Shown piece after piece: positions 16,886 to 23,576 of a stretch of 64,000 nt of DNA (within the stretch, counting starts at the first letter, position 1; each line of letters starts with the position of its first letter). The notes beneath the pieces were generated by a model, which had not been told where the DNA came from, did no database searches, and saw only the letters and a list, made by a program, of their open reading frames with translations. The position numbers and the translations under genes were made by a program. Source of the DNA: Cellulomonas sp. C5510 (lineage in GTDB: Bacteria > Actinomycetota > Actinomycetes > Actinomycetales > Cellulomonadaceae); the NCBI RefSeq assembly GCF_019797765.1, contig NZ_CP081862.1, positions 2,728,001-2,792,000 on the forward strand, read 5' to 3'.

Positions 16886-18721
16886 GTGGACCGTTCAGAC
16901 CTCCGGCGCGCGCTCCGCCACCTCGAGACCAGGGACGGCGCCCTCACCGCCACCGAGCGGCTGTCGGCGCTCGTCACCCTCTGGTCCAGTCTCGAGCACC
17001 TGGCCAACGGCGCGAACCGGCGTCCCGGCGGTTTCAACGACTGGCAGCAGCTGCGGCGCACGGGCCTGGCCGAGCAGCGCGCGGTGCGCAGCGTGCTGGA
17101 CGTCGTCGCCCGGCCCCCGGTGCTGACGGCCCTGCACTGCGCGCGCATCGCGGCATCGGCGGTGCACCTGGCCCCGGTCCGGGACCGGCGGGTGCGCGCG
17201 GTCGCGGCAGCCGTCAACGCCGGGACCGGCCTGCTCACCGCCCCCGTCCACCACAACGGTGGCGACGGCTCGGACCAGGTCGGGTTCTTCACCCAGGCGC
17301 TGTCCGCCGTCGCCCGCGCCCGCCCGGGAACCCGCACGACCAACGCCGTGCTGTGGACGCTCGCGTCGCAGGCCACGCTCGCCTACCTGGTGTCGGGCTG
17401 GGTCAAGCTCGCCGGCGAGCCCTGGCGGCGTGGCTCCGCGCTCGACGGCGTGATGCGCACCCGCACCTACGGCGCCGAACCGGTGTACCGGATCGTCCAC
17501 CGGCACCCCGTGCTCGCGCGGGCCGGCGAGATCGGCACCCTGGCCCTCGAGTGCGGCTTCCCCGCGGTGTTCCTCCCCCACCGCGGCCTGCGCGTCGCGT
17601 ACCTCGGCGCTGTCGCGGGGATGCACGCGTCGATCGCCGGGGTCATGGGGCTCGGGCGGTTCCTCCCGGCGTTCCTCGCGCTGCAGCCGGCCGTGCTCTA
17701 CACCGCCGGGACGGCCCCCGGACGGGACGACACCCTGCCGCGCGTGCTCGGTGCGACCGCACTCGCCGGCGCCGGAGCCGCCGCGTGCGCGCAGCTCACC
17801 TGGCACCGCGCGGCACGGCGTCCCCGCGCGGGCCAGCGCCTCGTCCCCACCACGTCCGGGAGCCGGCTGGCGGTCCGGTACAGCGAGGGCACGGACCCCA
17901 CCGCGCCCCTGCTGGTGTTCGAGAACTCGCTCGTCGCCACCCAGGAGTACTGGGACGCGCTCGTGCAGCAGCTCGGTGGCGCGTACGCGACGCTCACGTA
18001 CGACCGGCCCGGCTACGGCGCCAGCACGGCGGGCCGGGGGCCGGCGCTCGCCGACCACGCCCGGGACCTCGACGACCTGGTCGAGCGGTACCGCCGCGGG
18101 CGGGAGGTCTGGCTCGTCGGGCACTCCCTCGGGGGCTTCCTCGCCCTGGAGGCGGCCGACGCGCTGCGCACGGCTCCGACGGGTCTGGTGCTGCTCGACC
18201 CGACCGCGAGGACCCTCACGCCGGACGGCGCCAGCGCGGTCGACCAGGAGTCGATGGACACGCTCACCGCGAGCTTCCCGCTGATGGAACGGTCGCTGCG
18301 GGCCGGGTGGGGGGCGTTCCTCAGCCCGCGGGTGTGGGCGATCCCCGCGTCGCCCGGCTCCGCACGGCGGATCGCTGCCGTCTACCGGGACCCCGGGATC
18401 TGGCGGGCCGGACGGCTGGAGTGGCGGGCTGCGACGGCGCGCATCCTCGCGCCCCCCGCACCCGCGCGGCGGCCCGCCGTGCCGGCCCTCGTCCTGACCG
18501 CCTCCACCAGCGCGGCGCTGCACCCGGCCGCGACCGCCGCCCACCGCGGGCTCGCGGAGCGGCACCCCGACGGCGAGCACCTCGTGGTCCGCGGCACGCA
18601 CGACGGGCTGCTGACCGCGGCCGGTCCGGTCGCCGCGGTCGCCGAGCACATCCGCAGGTTCGTGGACGACCTGTCCGCCCGCCGCCCCTGGTCGGGTGCC
18701 GCCGTCGCGGAGTCCGCGTGA
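16886..18721 (+). CDS. HTTM-like membrane domain fused to an alpha/beta hydrolase
   Basis: A 611-residue two-part protein. Residues about 25-315 are a polytopic membrane region with the HTTM (vitamin-K-carboxylase-like) pattern: SGWVKLAGEPWRRG, a YRIVHRHPVLARAGEIGTLA stretch and later helices. SdpB, needed to mature the SDP killing peptide of Bacillus, belongs to this superfamily. Residues about 325-600 are an alpha/beta hydrolase with nucleophile Ser414 in VGHSLGG and likely His572 in GTHDG. The joining of the two is unusual and could couple processing with peptide cleavage or acyl chemistry. GTG 16886 lies 3 nt after the methyltransferase stop; the stop overlaps the next ATG. Confidence 0.75.
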   Translation: MDRSDLRRALRHLETRDGALTATERLSALVTLWSSLEHLANGANRRPGGFNDWQQLRRTGLAEQRAVRSVLDVVARPPVLTALHCARIAASAVHLAPVRDRRVRAVAAAVNAGTGLLTAPVHHNGGDGSDQVGFFTQALSAVARARPGTRTTNAVLWTLASQATLAYLVSGWVKLAGEPWRRGSALDGVMRTRTYGAEPVYRIVHRHPVLARAGEIGTLALECGFPAVFLPHRGLRVAYLGAVAGMHASIAGVMGLGRFLPAFLALQPAVLYTAGTAPGRDDTLPRVLGATALAGAGAAACAQLTWHRAARRPRAGQRLVPTTSGSRLAVRYSEGTDPTAPLLVFENSLVATQEYWDALVQQLGGAYATLTYDRPGYGASTAGRGPALADHARDLDDLVERYRRGREVWLVGHSLGGFLALEAADALRTAPTGLVLLDPTARTLTPDGASAVDQESMDTLTASFPLMERSLRAGWGAFLSPRVWAIPASPGSARRIAAVYRDPGIWRAGRLEWRAATARILAPPAPARRPAVPALVLTASTSAALHPAATAAHRGLAERHPDGEHLVVRGTHDGLLTAAGPVAAVAEHIRRFVDDLSARRPWSGAAVAESA

Positions 18722-19275
18722 TGTCCGCGCGCCGGGACCGCGGCGACGCCGCTGTCGTGGTCGTCGTCGCGCTGGCCGCCTGGGTGCTCGCGACCGCCAC
18801 CGGCCAGCACCCGAACCAGAACTTCGACCGCGTCCGCGGCATCGACCGGGCGTCGGTGCTGCTGCCCAACTGGCGCTTCTTCGCGCCGGTCCCCGCCAAC
18901 AAGGACGTCGTGCTGCTGCACCGGGTGCGTCGGGACGGACGCATCGGCGAGTGGCAGCACACCCACCTGGCCCCGGCCAGGCGGGTCCGGCACGTGCTCT
19001 GGTTCCCCGAGCGACGGGTCGACAAGGGGATCTTCGACGTCGTCGGCCGCTTCCTGCGCACGGTGGAGCAGGTGGGCGTCGGCTTCGAGGACGGCCCCGA
19101 CTACCAGATGCTCGCCGGGTTCGTCCGCCGGCGCGTGCTCCTCGACGGCGCCGACGGCGTCGAGGCGTTCCAGTTCGCGATCGCCCGGGAGAGCGGCTAC
19201 GCGGACGAGCCGCTCGAGGAGATCTTCGTCTCCCGCAAGGAGGTGCTCGCGCCGCACGCGGCGACGCACCGGTGA
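18721..19275 (+). CDS. Membrane-anchored protein, SdpA-like by layout
   Basis: A 184-residue protein with one N-terminal membrane helix (about residues 10-27) and a soluble domain outside. The segment LLPNWRFFAPVPANKDVVLLHRV is the part that resembles SdpA-family antimicrobial-peptide proteins (a planar N.W.FF..P pattern after the helix). In Bacillus SdpA and SdpB together convert proSdpC to the toxin. Here the gene starts inside the stop of the HTTM fusion (TGATG), the same pairing. Homology is judged by pattern only. It is followed by a hairpin and then the first peptide gene. Confidence 0.6.
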   Translation: MSARRDRGDAAVVVVVALAAWVLATATGQHPNQNFDRVRGIDRASVLLPNWRFFAPVPANKDVVLLHRVRRDGRIGEWQHTHLAPARRVRHVLWFPERRVDKGIFDVVGRFLRTVEQVGVGFEDGPDYQMLAGFVRRRVLLDGADGVEAFQFAIARESGYADEPLEEIFVSRKEVLAPHAATHR

Positions 19276-19287
19276 GACCCCTGCTGT

Positions 19288-19309
19288 CCCGCACGCACCC
19301 GCGTGCGGG
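19288..19309 (+). other. Hairpin upstream of the first peptide gene
   Basis: CCCGCACGC and its complement form a perfect 9-bp stem with loop ACCC, 22 nt before the first peptide ATG. It could stabilise a processed mRNA 5' end or weakly end the upstream message. Confidence 0.45.
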
Positions 19310-19331
19310 CGACCGAGAAGAGGAGAGAACG

Positions 19332-19481
19332 ATGCTCAGCTCGACGATCCTTGCCGCCGCCCCGTTCGACGCACCCGAGGGTGCCCTGCACGCCGAGGAG
19401 TCCCCGCTGGGGGCGACGCCGCTGGTCGCCGCCGTGGCCGGCGCCGTGGCGGCGTACACGTACGCCCAGGCCAACGGCTGA
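19332..19481 (+). CDS. Putative precursor peptide A1 (49 aa)
   Basis: Unannotated-type small gene with a strong site (AAGAGGAGAG) before ATG. It shares FD (residues 12-13) and LGATP (26-30) with two neighbouring small genes at identical spacing. After ATP comes a 19-residue Ala/Val-rich stretch ending in YTYAQANG. There are no Cys residues, so lanthionine or disulfide bridges are excluded. I read it as leader (1-30) plus core (31-49) of a ribosomally made peptide; cleavage after ATP is a guess from conservation. Confidence 0.7.
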   Translation: MLSSTILAAAPFDAPEGALHAEESPLGATPLVAAVAGAVAAYTYAQANG

Positions 19482-19500
19482 CCCGACGGAGGTGAGCGCC

Positions 19501-19695
19501 GTGACCCGGTCCGGGATGAGCCGCGCCGAGGGCGCGCTGCTGGTCGCCGCTCCCGCCGTCGCGATGGCCGCGATCCTGATCGGCACCGTCCTCGGGGTCG
19601 ACCTGGGGGTGCTGCTGGTCGTGGTCGTGGCGGTCATCGCGCTCGCGGCCGCGGGATGGGGCTTCCTCACCCGCGGCCGCGGGCCACGGCGGTGA
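19501..19695 (+). CDS. Two-TM small protein, possible immunity factor (64 aa)
   Basis: Two hydrophobic helices (about residues 12-31 and 35-54) and a basic tail (TRGRGPRR). It lacks the FD and ATP motifs of its neighbours, so it is not another precursor. GGAGGTGA precedes GTG 19501. Lying between precursor genes A1 and A2, it fits a membrane immunity protein or export helper; no family is recognised. Confidence 0.65.
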   Translation: MTRSGMSRAEGALLVAAPAVAMAAILIGTVLGVDLGVLLVVVVAVIALAAAGWGFLTRGRGPRR

Positions 19696-19771
19696 GCAGG
19701 CTCCCGCGGAGAGCCGACCCCGGCGCGGTCGCCCACGCACCGCGCCTCCCCCCGACGAGAGGAGGTGACAC

Positions 19772-19936
19772 ATGACAGGAGCAGTCCTCGCGGCGCACCC
19801 GTTCGACACGGGTGAGGCCACACTGGTCGCCCCGGAGGGCGCGCTCGCCGCCACCCCGTTGGCGGCCGCGGCGGCGACGGCCGTGCTCGCGGCCGCCGTC
19901 GCGGCGTACGCGGTCGAGGAGACCGTCGGGAACTGA
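19772..19936 (+). CDS. Putative precursor peptide A2 (54 aa)
   Basis: Second member of the small-peptide family: FD at 11-12, LAATP at 25-29, with the same 12-residue interval. The 25-residue C-terminal part is almost only Ala and Val, then EETVGN. A near-ideal site (GAGGAGGTGA) precedes ATG 19772, which argues for high expression. The core should be a membrane-active helix. It is too short for usual gene calling. Confidence 0.72.
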   Translation: MTGAVLAAHPFDTGEATLVAPEGALAATPLAAAAATAVLAAAVAAYAVEETVGN

Positions 19937-19970
19937 GCCCCGAGCCCCGCACCTTCCGGAGGAGAGCACC

Positions 19971-20135
19971 ATGCGCACGTCGTCCGTGCTGGACAACCAG
20001 GAGTTCGACCGCCCGACCGGCACGACCCTCGGGGAGCTCCGGCCCCTCGCGGCGACGCCGGCCGCCGTCGCGTTCGCGAGCGCCGTCGTCGCGGCCGCCC
20101 TCGCGGGCGCACAGGTCGGCGACATGGTCGACTGA
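19971..20135 (+). CDS. Putative precursor peptide A3 (54 aa)
   Basis: Third family member: FD at 12-13, LAATP at 26-30, then a 24-residue Ala/Val-rich core containing Phe and ending GAQVGDMVD. The leader differs from A1 and A2 outside the motifs (DNQEFDRPTGTTLGELRP), so conservation of FD and ATP is meaningful. GGAGGAGAG precedes ATG 19971. A hairpin follows directly after the stop. Confidence 0.72.
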   Translation: MRTSSVLDNQEFDRPTGTTLGELRPLAATPAAVAFASAVVAAALAGAQVGDMVD

Positions 20136-20138
20136 CCC

Positions 20139-20177
20139 GGTTCCCGGGGACGGCGCACCGCGTCGTCCCCGGGAACC
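20139..20177 (+). terminator. Hairpin after the precursor genes (likely partial terminator)
   Basis: A perfect 14-bp stem (GGTTCCCGGGGACG and its complement) with an 11-nt loop, between A3 and the oxidoreductase gene. No T-run follows, as is usual in this genome. Such a site would let precursor mRNA outnumber enzyme mRNA, a common device in peptide clusters. Confidence 0.55.
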
Positions 20178-20216
20178 GCGCGGCGCACCACCGGACCCGC
20201 ACCCCAGGAGAGGCCG

Positions 20217-21761
20217 ATGTCCACCGAGCACCGCGACCTGGTCGTCCCCCTCGCCCGGGGCGGCACCCGGCGCCGCCCGCCGGACGCCGTCGTGGTCGGC
20301 GCCGGGCCGAACGGGCTCGCCGCCGCGATCGAGTGCGCCCGCGCCGGGCTCGTGGTGCACGTGGTCGAGCAGAGCAGCACGATCGGCGGCGGCGCGCGCA
20401 CGTCGGAGCGGATCCTGCCGGGCCTGCTCCACGACGACTGCTCCGCGGTGCACCCGATGGCGGCGGCGTCGCCGTTCTTCCAGGACCTGCGCGACGCCGG
20501 CCTCGCTCCCGAGGACGCCGGCCTGCGGCTGGTCCACCCTCCGGCACCGCTCGCGCACCCGCTGGACGGCGCCGACGCCGGGGTGCTGCACCGCGACCTC
20601 GAGCGGACCGCCGCGGGCCTCGGCGCGGACGGCGCACGGTGGCGCAGGCGGAACGGCCCGCTGGTGGCACGGATGCCCGACCTGCTCACGGAGGTGATGC
20701 AGCCGCTGGTGCACCTTCCCCGGCACCCGCTCCTGCTGGCCCGGTTCGGCGTCCCCGCACTGGTCCCGGGCGCGCGGCGTGCCGCCTCGTACACCACCCC
20801 GCAGGCCGCGGGCCTCGCGGCCGGCCTGGCGGCGCACGCGTTCACGAGCCTCGACCTGCCGGGCTCCGGCGCGGTCGGCGCGCTGCTCGGGGCCCTCGGG
20901 CACAGCCACGGATGGCCCTTCGCCGTCGGCGGCTCGCAGTCCATCACCACCGCCCTGGCGCGGATCCTCCTCGAGCTCGGCGGCACGATCACCACCGGGT
21001 TCCGGGTCGACCACCTCGACGACGTCGCCGGGCTGACGGGGGTCGACCCGAGGCGCGGACGCGGGACCGTGCTGCTCGACACGTCTCCCTCTGCCGCAGC
21101 GCGCATCCTCGGCACCGACCAGCCCCGCCGCCAGAGGGCCGCCTACCAGCGGTTCCGCCACGGGCCGGCGGCGTTCCGCGTCGACCTCGCCGTCCGCGAC
21201 GGGATCCCGTGGGCCGACCCCGCGGTGGCCGGCGCGGGGTCGGTGCACCTCGGCGGCGCCGCGGACGAGGTCGCGGCCGCCGAGGGGCAGTGCTGGGACG
21301 GAGGGCTGCCCGAGCGGCCGTTCGTCGTGCTCGCCCAGCCCCATGTCGCGGACGACACGCGCTCGGTCCGGCTCGACGGCCACGACGTCCACCCCGTCTG
21401 GGCGTACGCGCACGTCCCGCGAGGGTTCCCGGGCGACGCGACCGACCTCGTCCTCGCGCAGATCGAGCGGTTCGCCCCCGGCATCCGGCGCGCCGTCGTC
21501 GGCACGTGGCACCGCACCGTCCCCGAGCTGGCCGCCCACGACCCGAACGCCGTCGACGGGGACGTGTGCGGTGGCGCCAACGACCTCCGGCAGCTCGTCG
21601 CACGGCCCCGCGCGCTGCGCCCGTACGAGACGGGCGTCCCCGGGGTCCTGCTCTGCTCGGCCTCCACGCCCCCCGGCGCGGGCGTGCACGGGATGTCCGG
21701 GGCCAACGCCGCACGCGTCGCCGTGTCCGCTGCCGCGCTCGCCCGGGCAGGCGAGCGCTGA
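20217..21761 (+). CDS. Phytoene-desaturase-like FAD oxidoreductase
   Basis: A 514-residue flavoprotein of the CrtI/amine-oxidase superfamily. The N-terminal dinucleotide-binding motif is VVVGAGPNGLAAAIECARAG followed by VVEQSSTIGGGARTSE; the C-terminal FAD motif is PGVLLCSASTPPGAGVHGMSG. No carotenoid genes are nearby, so a role on the peptides (dehydrogenation or oxidative decarboxylation) is a better reading by context. AGGAGAGG precedes ATG 20217. It is the last gene of the run and a terminator overlaps its stop. Confidence 0.82.
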   Translation: MSTEHRDLVVPLARGGTRRRPPDAVVVGAGPNGLAAAIECARAGLVVHVVEQSSTIGGGARTSERILPGLLHDDCSAVHPMAAASPFFQDLRDAGLAPEDAGLRLVHPPAPLAHPLDGADAGVLHRDLERTAAGLGADGARWRRRNGPLVARMPDLLTEVMQPLVHLPRHPLLLARFGVPALVPGARRAASYTTPQAAGLAAGLAAHAFTSLDLPGSGAVGALLGALGHSHGWPFAVGGSQSITTALARILLELGGTITTGFRVDHLDDVAGLTGVDPRRGRGTVLLDTSPSAAARILGTDQPRRQRAAYQRFRHGPAAFRVDLAVRDGIPWADPAVAGAGSVHLGGAADEVAAAEGQCWDGGLPERPFVVLAQPHVADDTRSVRLDGHDVHPVWAYAHVPRGFPGDATDLVLAQIERFAPGIRRAVVGTWHRTVPELAAHDPNAVDGDVCGGANDLRQLVARPRALRPYETGVPGVLLCSASTPPGAGVHGMSGANAARVAVSAAALARAGER

Positions 21762-21783
21762 GCCCCGTCCCCCGGACGGGGCT
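21761..21783 (+). terminator. Terminator of the peptide cluster
   Basis: AGCCCCGTCC and its complement form a perfect 10-bp stem with loop CCC, starting on the last base of the oxidoreductase stop codon. It marks the 3' end of the cluster. Confidence 0.65.
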
Positions 21784-21800
21784 GCCGGTCCGGGCGCCGG

Positions 21801-22099
21801 CTACGGCACGGGGACGGCCGCGGGGATCGGCGCGGTGTCCGTGGTCGCCCGCTCGGGCTGGGCGCCCTCGACGTCGACGTCGACGTCGACGTCCGGGAGG
21901 ATGCGGTCCAGCCAGCGCGGCAGCCGCCAGGCGTGCCTCCCCGGCACGTGCGTCACCGCGGGGTCGAGCAGCAGCCGCACGACGAAGGCGTCGACCAGCA
22001 CGCCGGACGCGAGACCGAAGCCGATCGCCTGGATCATCACCGAGGGGGAGAGCACGAAGCCGCCGAACACCGAGATCATGATGGCGGCGACGTCGGCGG
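21801..22099 (-). pseudogene. C-terminal remnant of an MMPL-family transporter
   Basis: About 95 codons read AAIMISVFGGFVLSPSVMIQ, then the helix GFGLASGVLVDAFVVRLLLDPAV, which are the last two membrane helices of MMPL lipid/drug exporters, followed by a short Asp/Val-rich tail. Intact members exceed 700 residues; here everything upstream is missing. The join near 22090-22100 runs straight into unrelated sequence, so it is a truncated relic. Confidence 0.75.
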
Positions 22100-22252
22100 C
22101 ACGACCACCCCGAGCATCTCGACGTCGTCGACACCGACCTCGAGGCCGGGCAACGGGTCACCGAGCAGCACCCCGCCCTGCTCCGCAACACCGCCGCGCT
22201 CTGCCGACGCGCCAGAAGGTCGCGCCCAGCGCGCACGTCCCCTTCGGCGTGA
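22097..22252 (+). pseudogene. Unidentified gene fragment
   Basis: A 51-codon open stretch without start codon encodes HPEHLDVVDTDLEAGQ and TEQHPALLRNTAALCRRAR before TGA. The composition is protein-like, unlike other frames here, but I cannot name the family. It abuts the MMPL remnant head-to-head and is probably debris from the same rearrangement. Confidence 0.35.
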
Positions 22253-22326
22253 TCAACCAGGACCACGACGTGACCCCGGCAGACGCCCAGGAGTCCTCGG
22301 CCAGACGGCCAGCAGAAGACACACGT

Positions 22327-22354
22327 GAGGCCCGCCCCAGCAGGGACGGGCCTC
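22327..22354 (-). terminator. ssrA: Terminator downstream of tmRNA
   Basis: GAGGCCCG-CCC and its complement form a 12-bp stem with one imperfect pair and a 4-nt loop, 45 nt past the tmRNA 3' end. Confidence 0.55.
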
Positions 22355-22361
22355 AAGCGAT

Positions 22362-22393
22362 TCTACGAAGAGTGTCTCCGCAATCTACGAAGA
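22362..22393. repeat. Direct repeat TCTACGAAGA x2 next to the ssrA 3' end
   Basis: Identical 10-mers at 22362-22371 and 22384-22393, 22 nt apart, just outside the tmRNA 3' end. They could be arm-type sites or scars of an integration event; no function can be assigned from sequence alone. Confidence 0.35.
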
Positions 22394-22398
22394 CCTCG

Positions 22399-22766
22399 TG
22401 GTGGAGGTGGCGGGAATCGAACCCGCGTCCGATGACGTGGAACCAGGGCTTCTCCGGGCGCAGTCTGCAGCTGCTTTTCTCGGCCCCCGCGCTCACGCAG
22501 ACAAGACGCGGACGGGCCCAGTCGCCTGAAAGTCCCCGCAGCCCCGACGACGAGGACTGCGAGCAGTGGCTCCCTAGATGACGCCAGGAACTGAGTCGGA
22601 AGCTAGCTCAGGCTGACGGACTTCGAGGCTCGCTCAGGCGGCGAGGGCGAAGTCGGTGCGCTTGGAATCGGCACCTATGGGTTTACACGGAGCGTTAGCG
22701 AGATAACCGTGTGTCCTCGGCCCGCTTCTCCTGGCTCGACGATCACCGTCGAAACCGATCACCCCC
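22399..22766 (-). ncRNA. ssrA: tmRNA (ssrA)
   Basis: The 368-nt RNA rescues stalled ribosomes with SmpB. The 3' end is TTCGATTCCCGCC..CCACCA with CCA encoded; the 5' end is GGGGGTGATCGGTTTCGAC. The 7-bp acceptor stem pairs with one G-U. The tag frame at 22634-22672 starts with resume codon GCC and gives ADSKRTDFALAA then TGA, an actinobacterial tag ending in the LAA degron. Sequence for several pseudoknots lies between. Its partner smpB is at 34878-35348. tmRNA 3' ends are favoured insertion sites for islands. Confidence 0.97.
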
Positions 22767-23003
22767 AAGTGGGTGCTGCTGTGGAGTTGTCAACCGCCCC
22801 GCCCGCTCGCCGGGTGACCCCGGGGACCGTGCGCGACGCGTCCAGCATACGTGTCCAACACCGCCCCCCGCACGGTCATTCCCGCCTGCCGACGCCCCCG
22901 GGAGCGGGCACGTCGCCCTCGACCTGCGCGCACGGCCCGGGGGCGGGACGATACGCGGTGCGTGGCGCCGGTCCCCCTGCCGGCGCCGTCCAGGGAGGAC
23001 ACC

Positions 23004-23561
23004 GTGACCGAGCAGACGCGCGGGCGGGCGGGATCTCACCGCCGCCCCGACGACGCGCCGCACCGCGACGACCGCGTCCCGGACCGACTGGCGTCGGACG
23101 GCCGGGACGAGACACCCGACGAGCGCATGGACCGGAACTGGAACGAGCTGCTGCAGGAGCTGCGCGTGGCCCAGACGGGCGTGCAGATCCTCACGGGGTT
23201 CCTGCTGACGGTGCCGTTCCAGCAGCGGTTCGCCGACCTGGACGCCTACCAGAAGGGCGTGTATCTGGTGCTGGTGGTGCTGGCGGTGGCGGCGACGGGC
23301 TTCATCGTGGCGCCCGTGTCGCTGCACCGGATCCTGTTCCGCCGGCACCTGAAGCGGGAGCTGGTGGCGTCGGCGGACCGGCTGGCGCAGACCGGGCTGG
23401 CGCTGCTGGCGCTGGTGCTGGCGGGTGCGGCGCTGCTGCTGTTCGACGTGGTCGTGGACCGGGCGGCGGGCCTGTGGGCGGGCGGCGCCGTGCTGGTGGG
23501 CCTGACGGTGGTGTGGCTGCTGGTCCCCCTGCGTCTGGCGCGCGGCGCGCGGCGCGCGTAG
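23004..23561 (+). CDS. DUF6328 family membrane protein
   Basis: A 185-residue protein with a polar N-terminal third and four membrane helices. NWNELLQELRVAQTGVQILT, then FLLTVPFQQRFADLD and APVSLHRILFRRHLKRELV are hallmarks of DUF6328 (once loosely called sodium:proton antiporter). Function unknown. GTG 23004 follows GGGAGGA at a good distance. It converges on the TetR gene with 15 nt between. Confidence 0.8.
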   Translation: MTEQTRGRAGSHRRPDDAPHRDDRVPDRLASDGRDETPDERMDRNWNELLQELRVAQTGVQILTGFLLTVPFQQRFADLDAYQKGVYLVLVVLAVAATGFIVAPVSLHRILFRRHLKRELVASADRLAQTGLALLALVLAGAALLLFDVVVDRAAGLWAGGAVLVGLTVVWLLVPLRLARGARRA

Positions 23562-23576
23562 CCGGAGTGGCCCCGG

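Noticed and set aside
12492..21783. Assignment of the cluster as a daptide or lanthipeptide locus
   Set aside because: The precursors lack the C-terminal Thr expected for daptides and have no Cys for lanthionine rings; no aminotransferase, M50 protease or LanM/LanB gene is present.
22767..22860. TTGACA on the minus strand (about 22787-22792) as -35 of the tmRNA
   Set aside because: Spacing to the mature 5' end leaves no room for a normal -10; the promoter may be further upstream, for example TATGCT near 22845-22850, but the evidence is thin.
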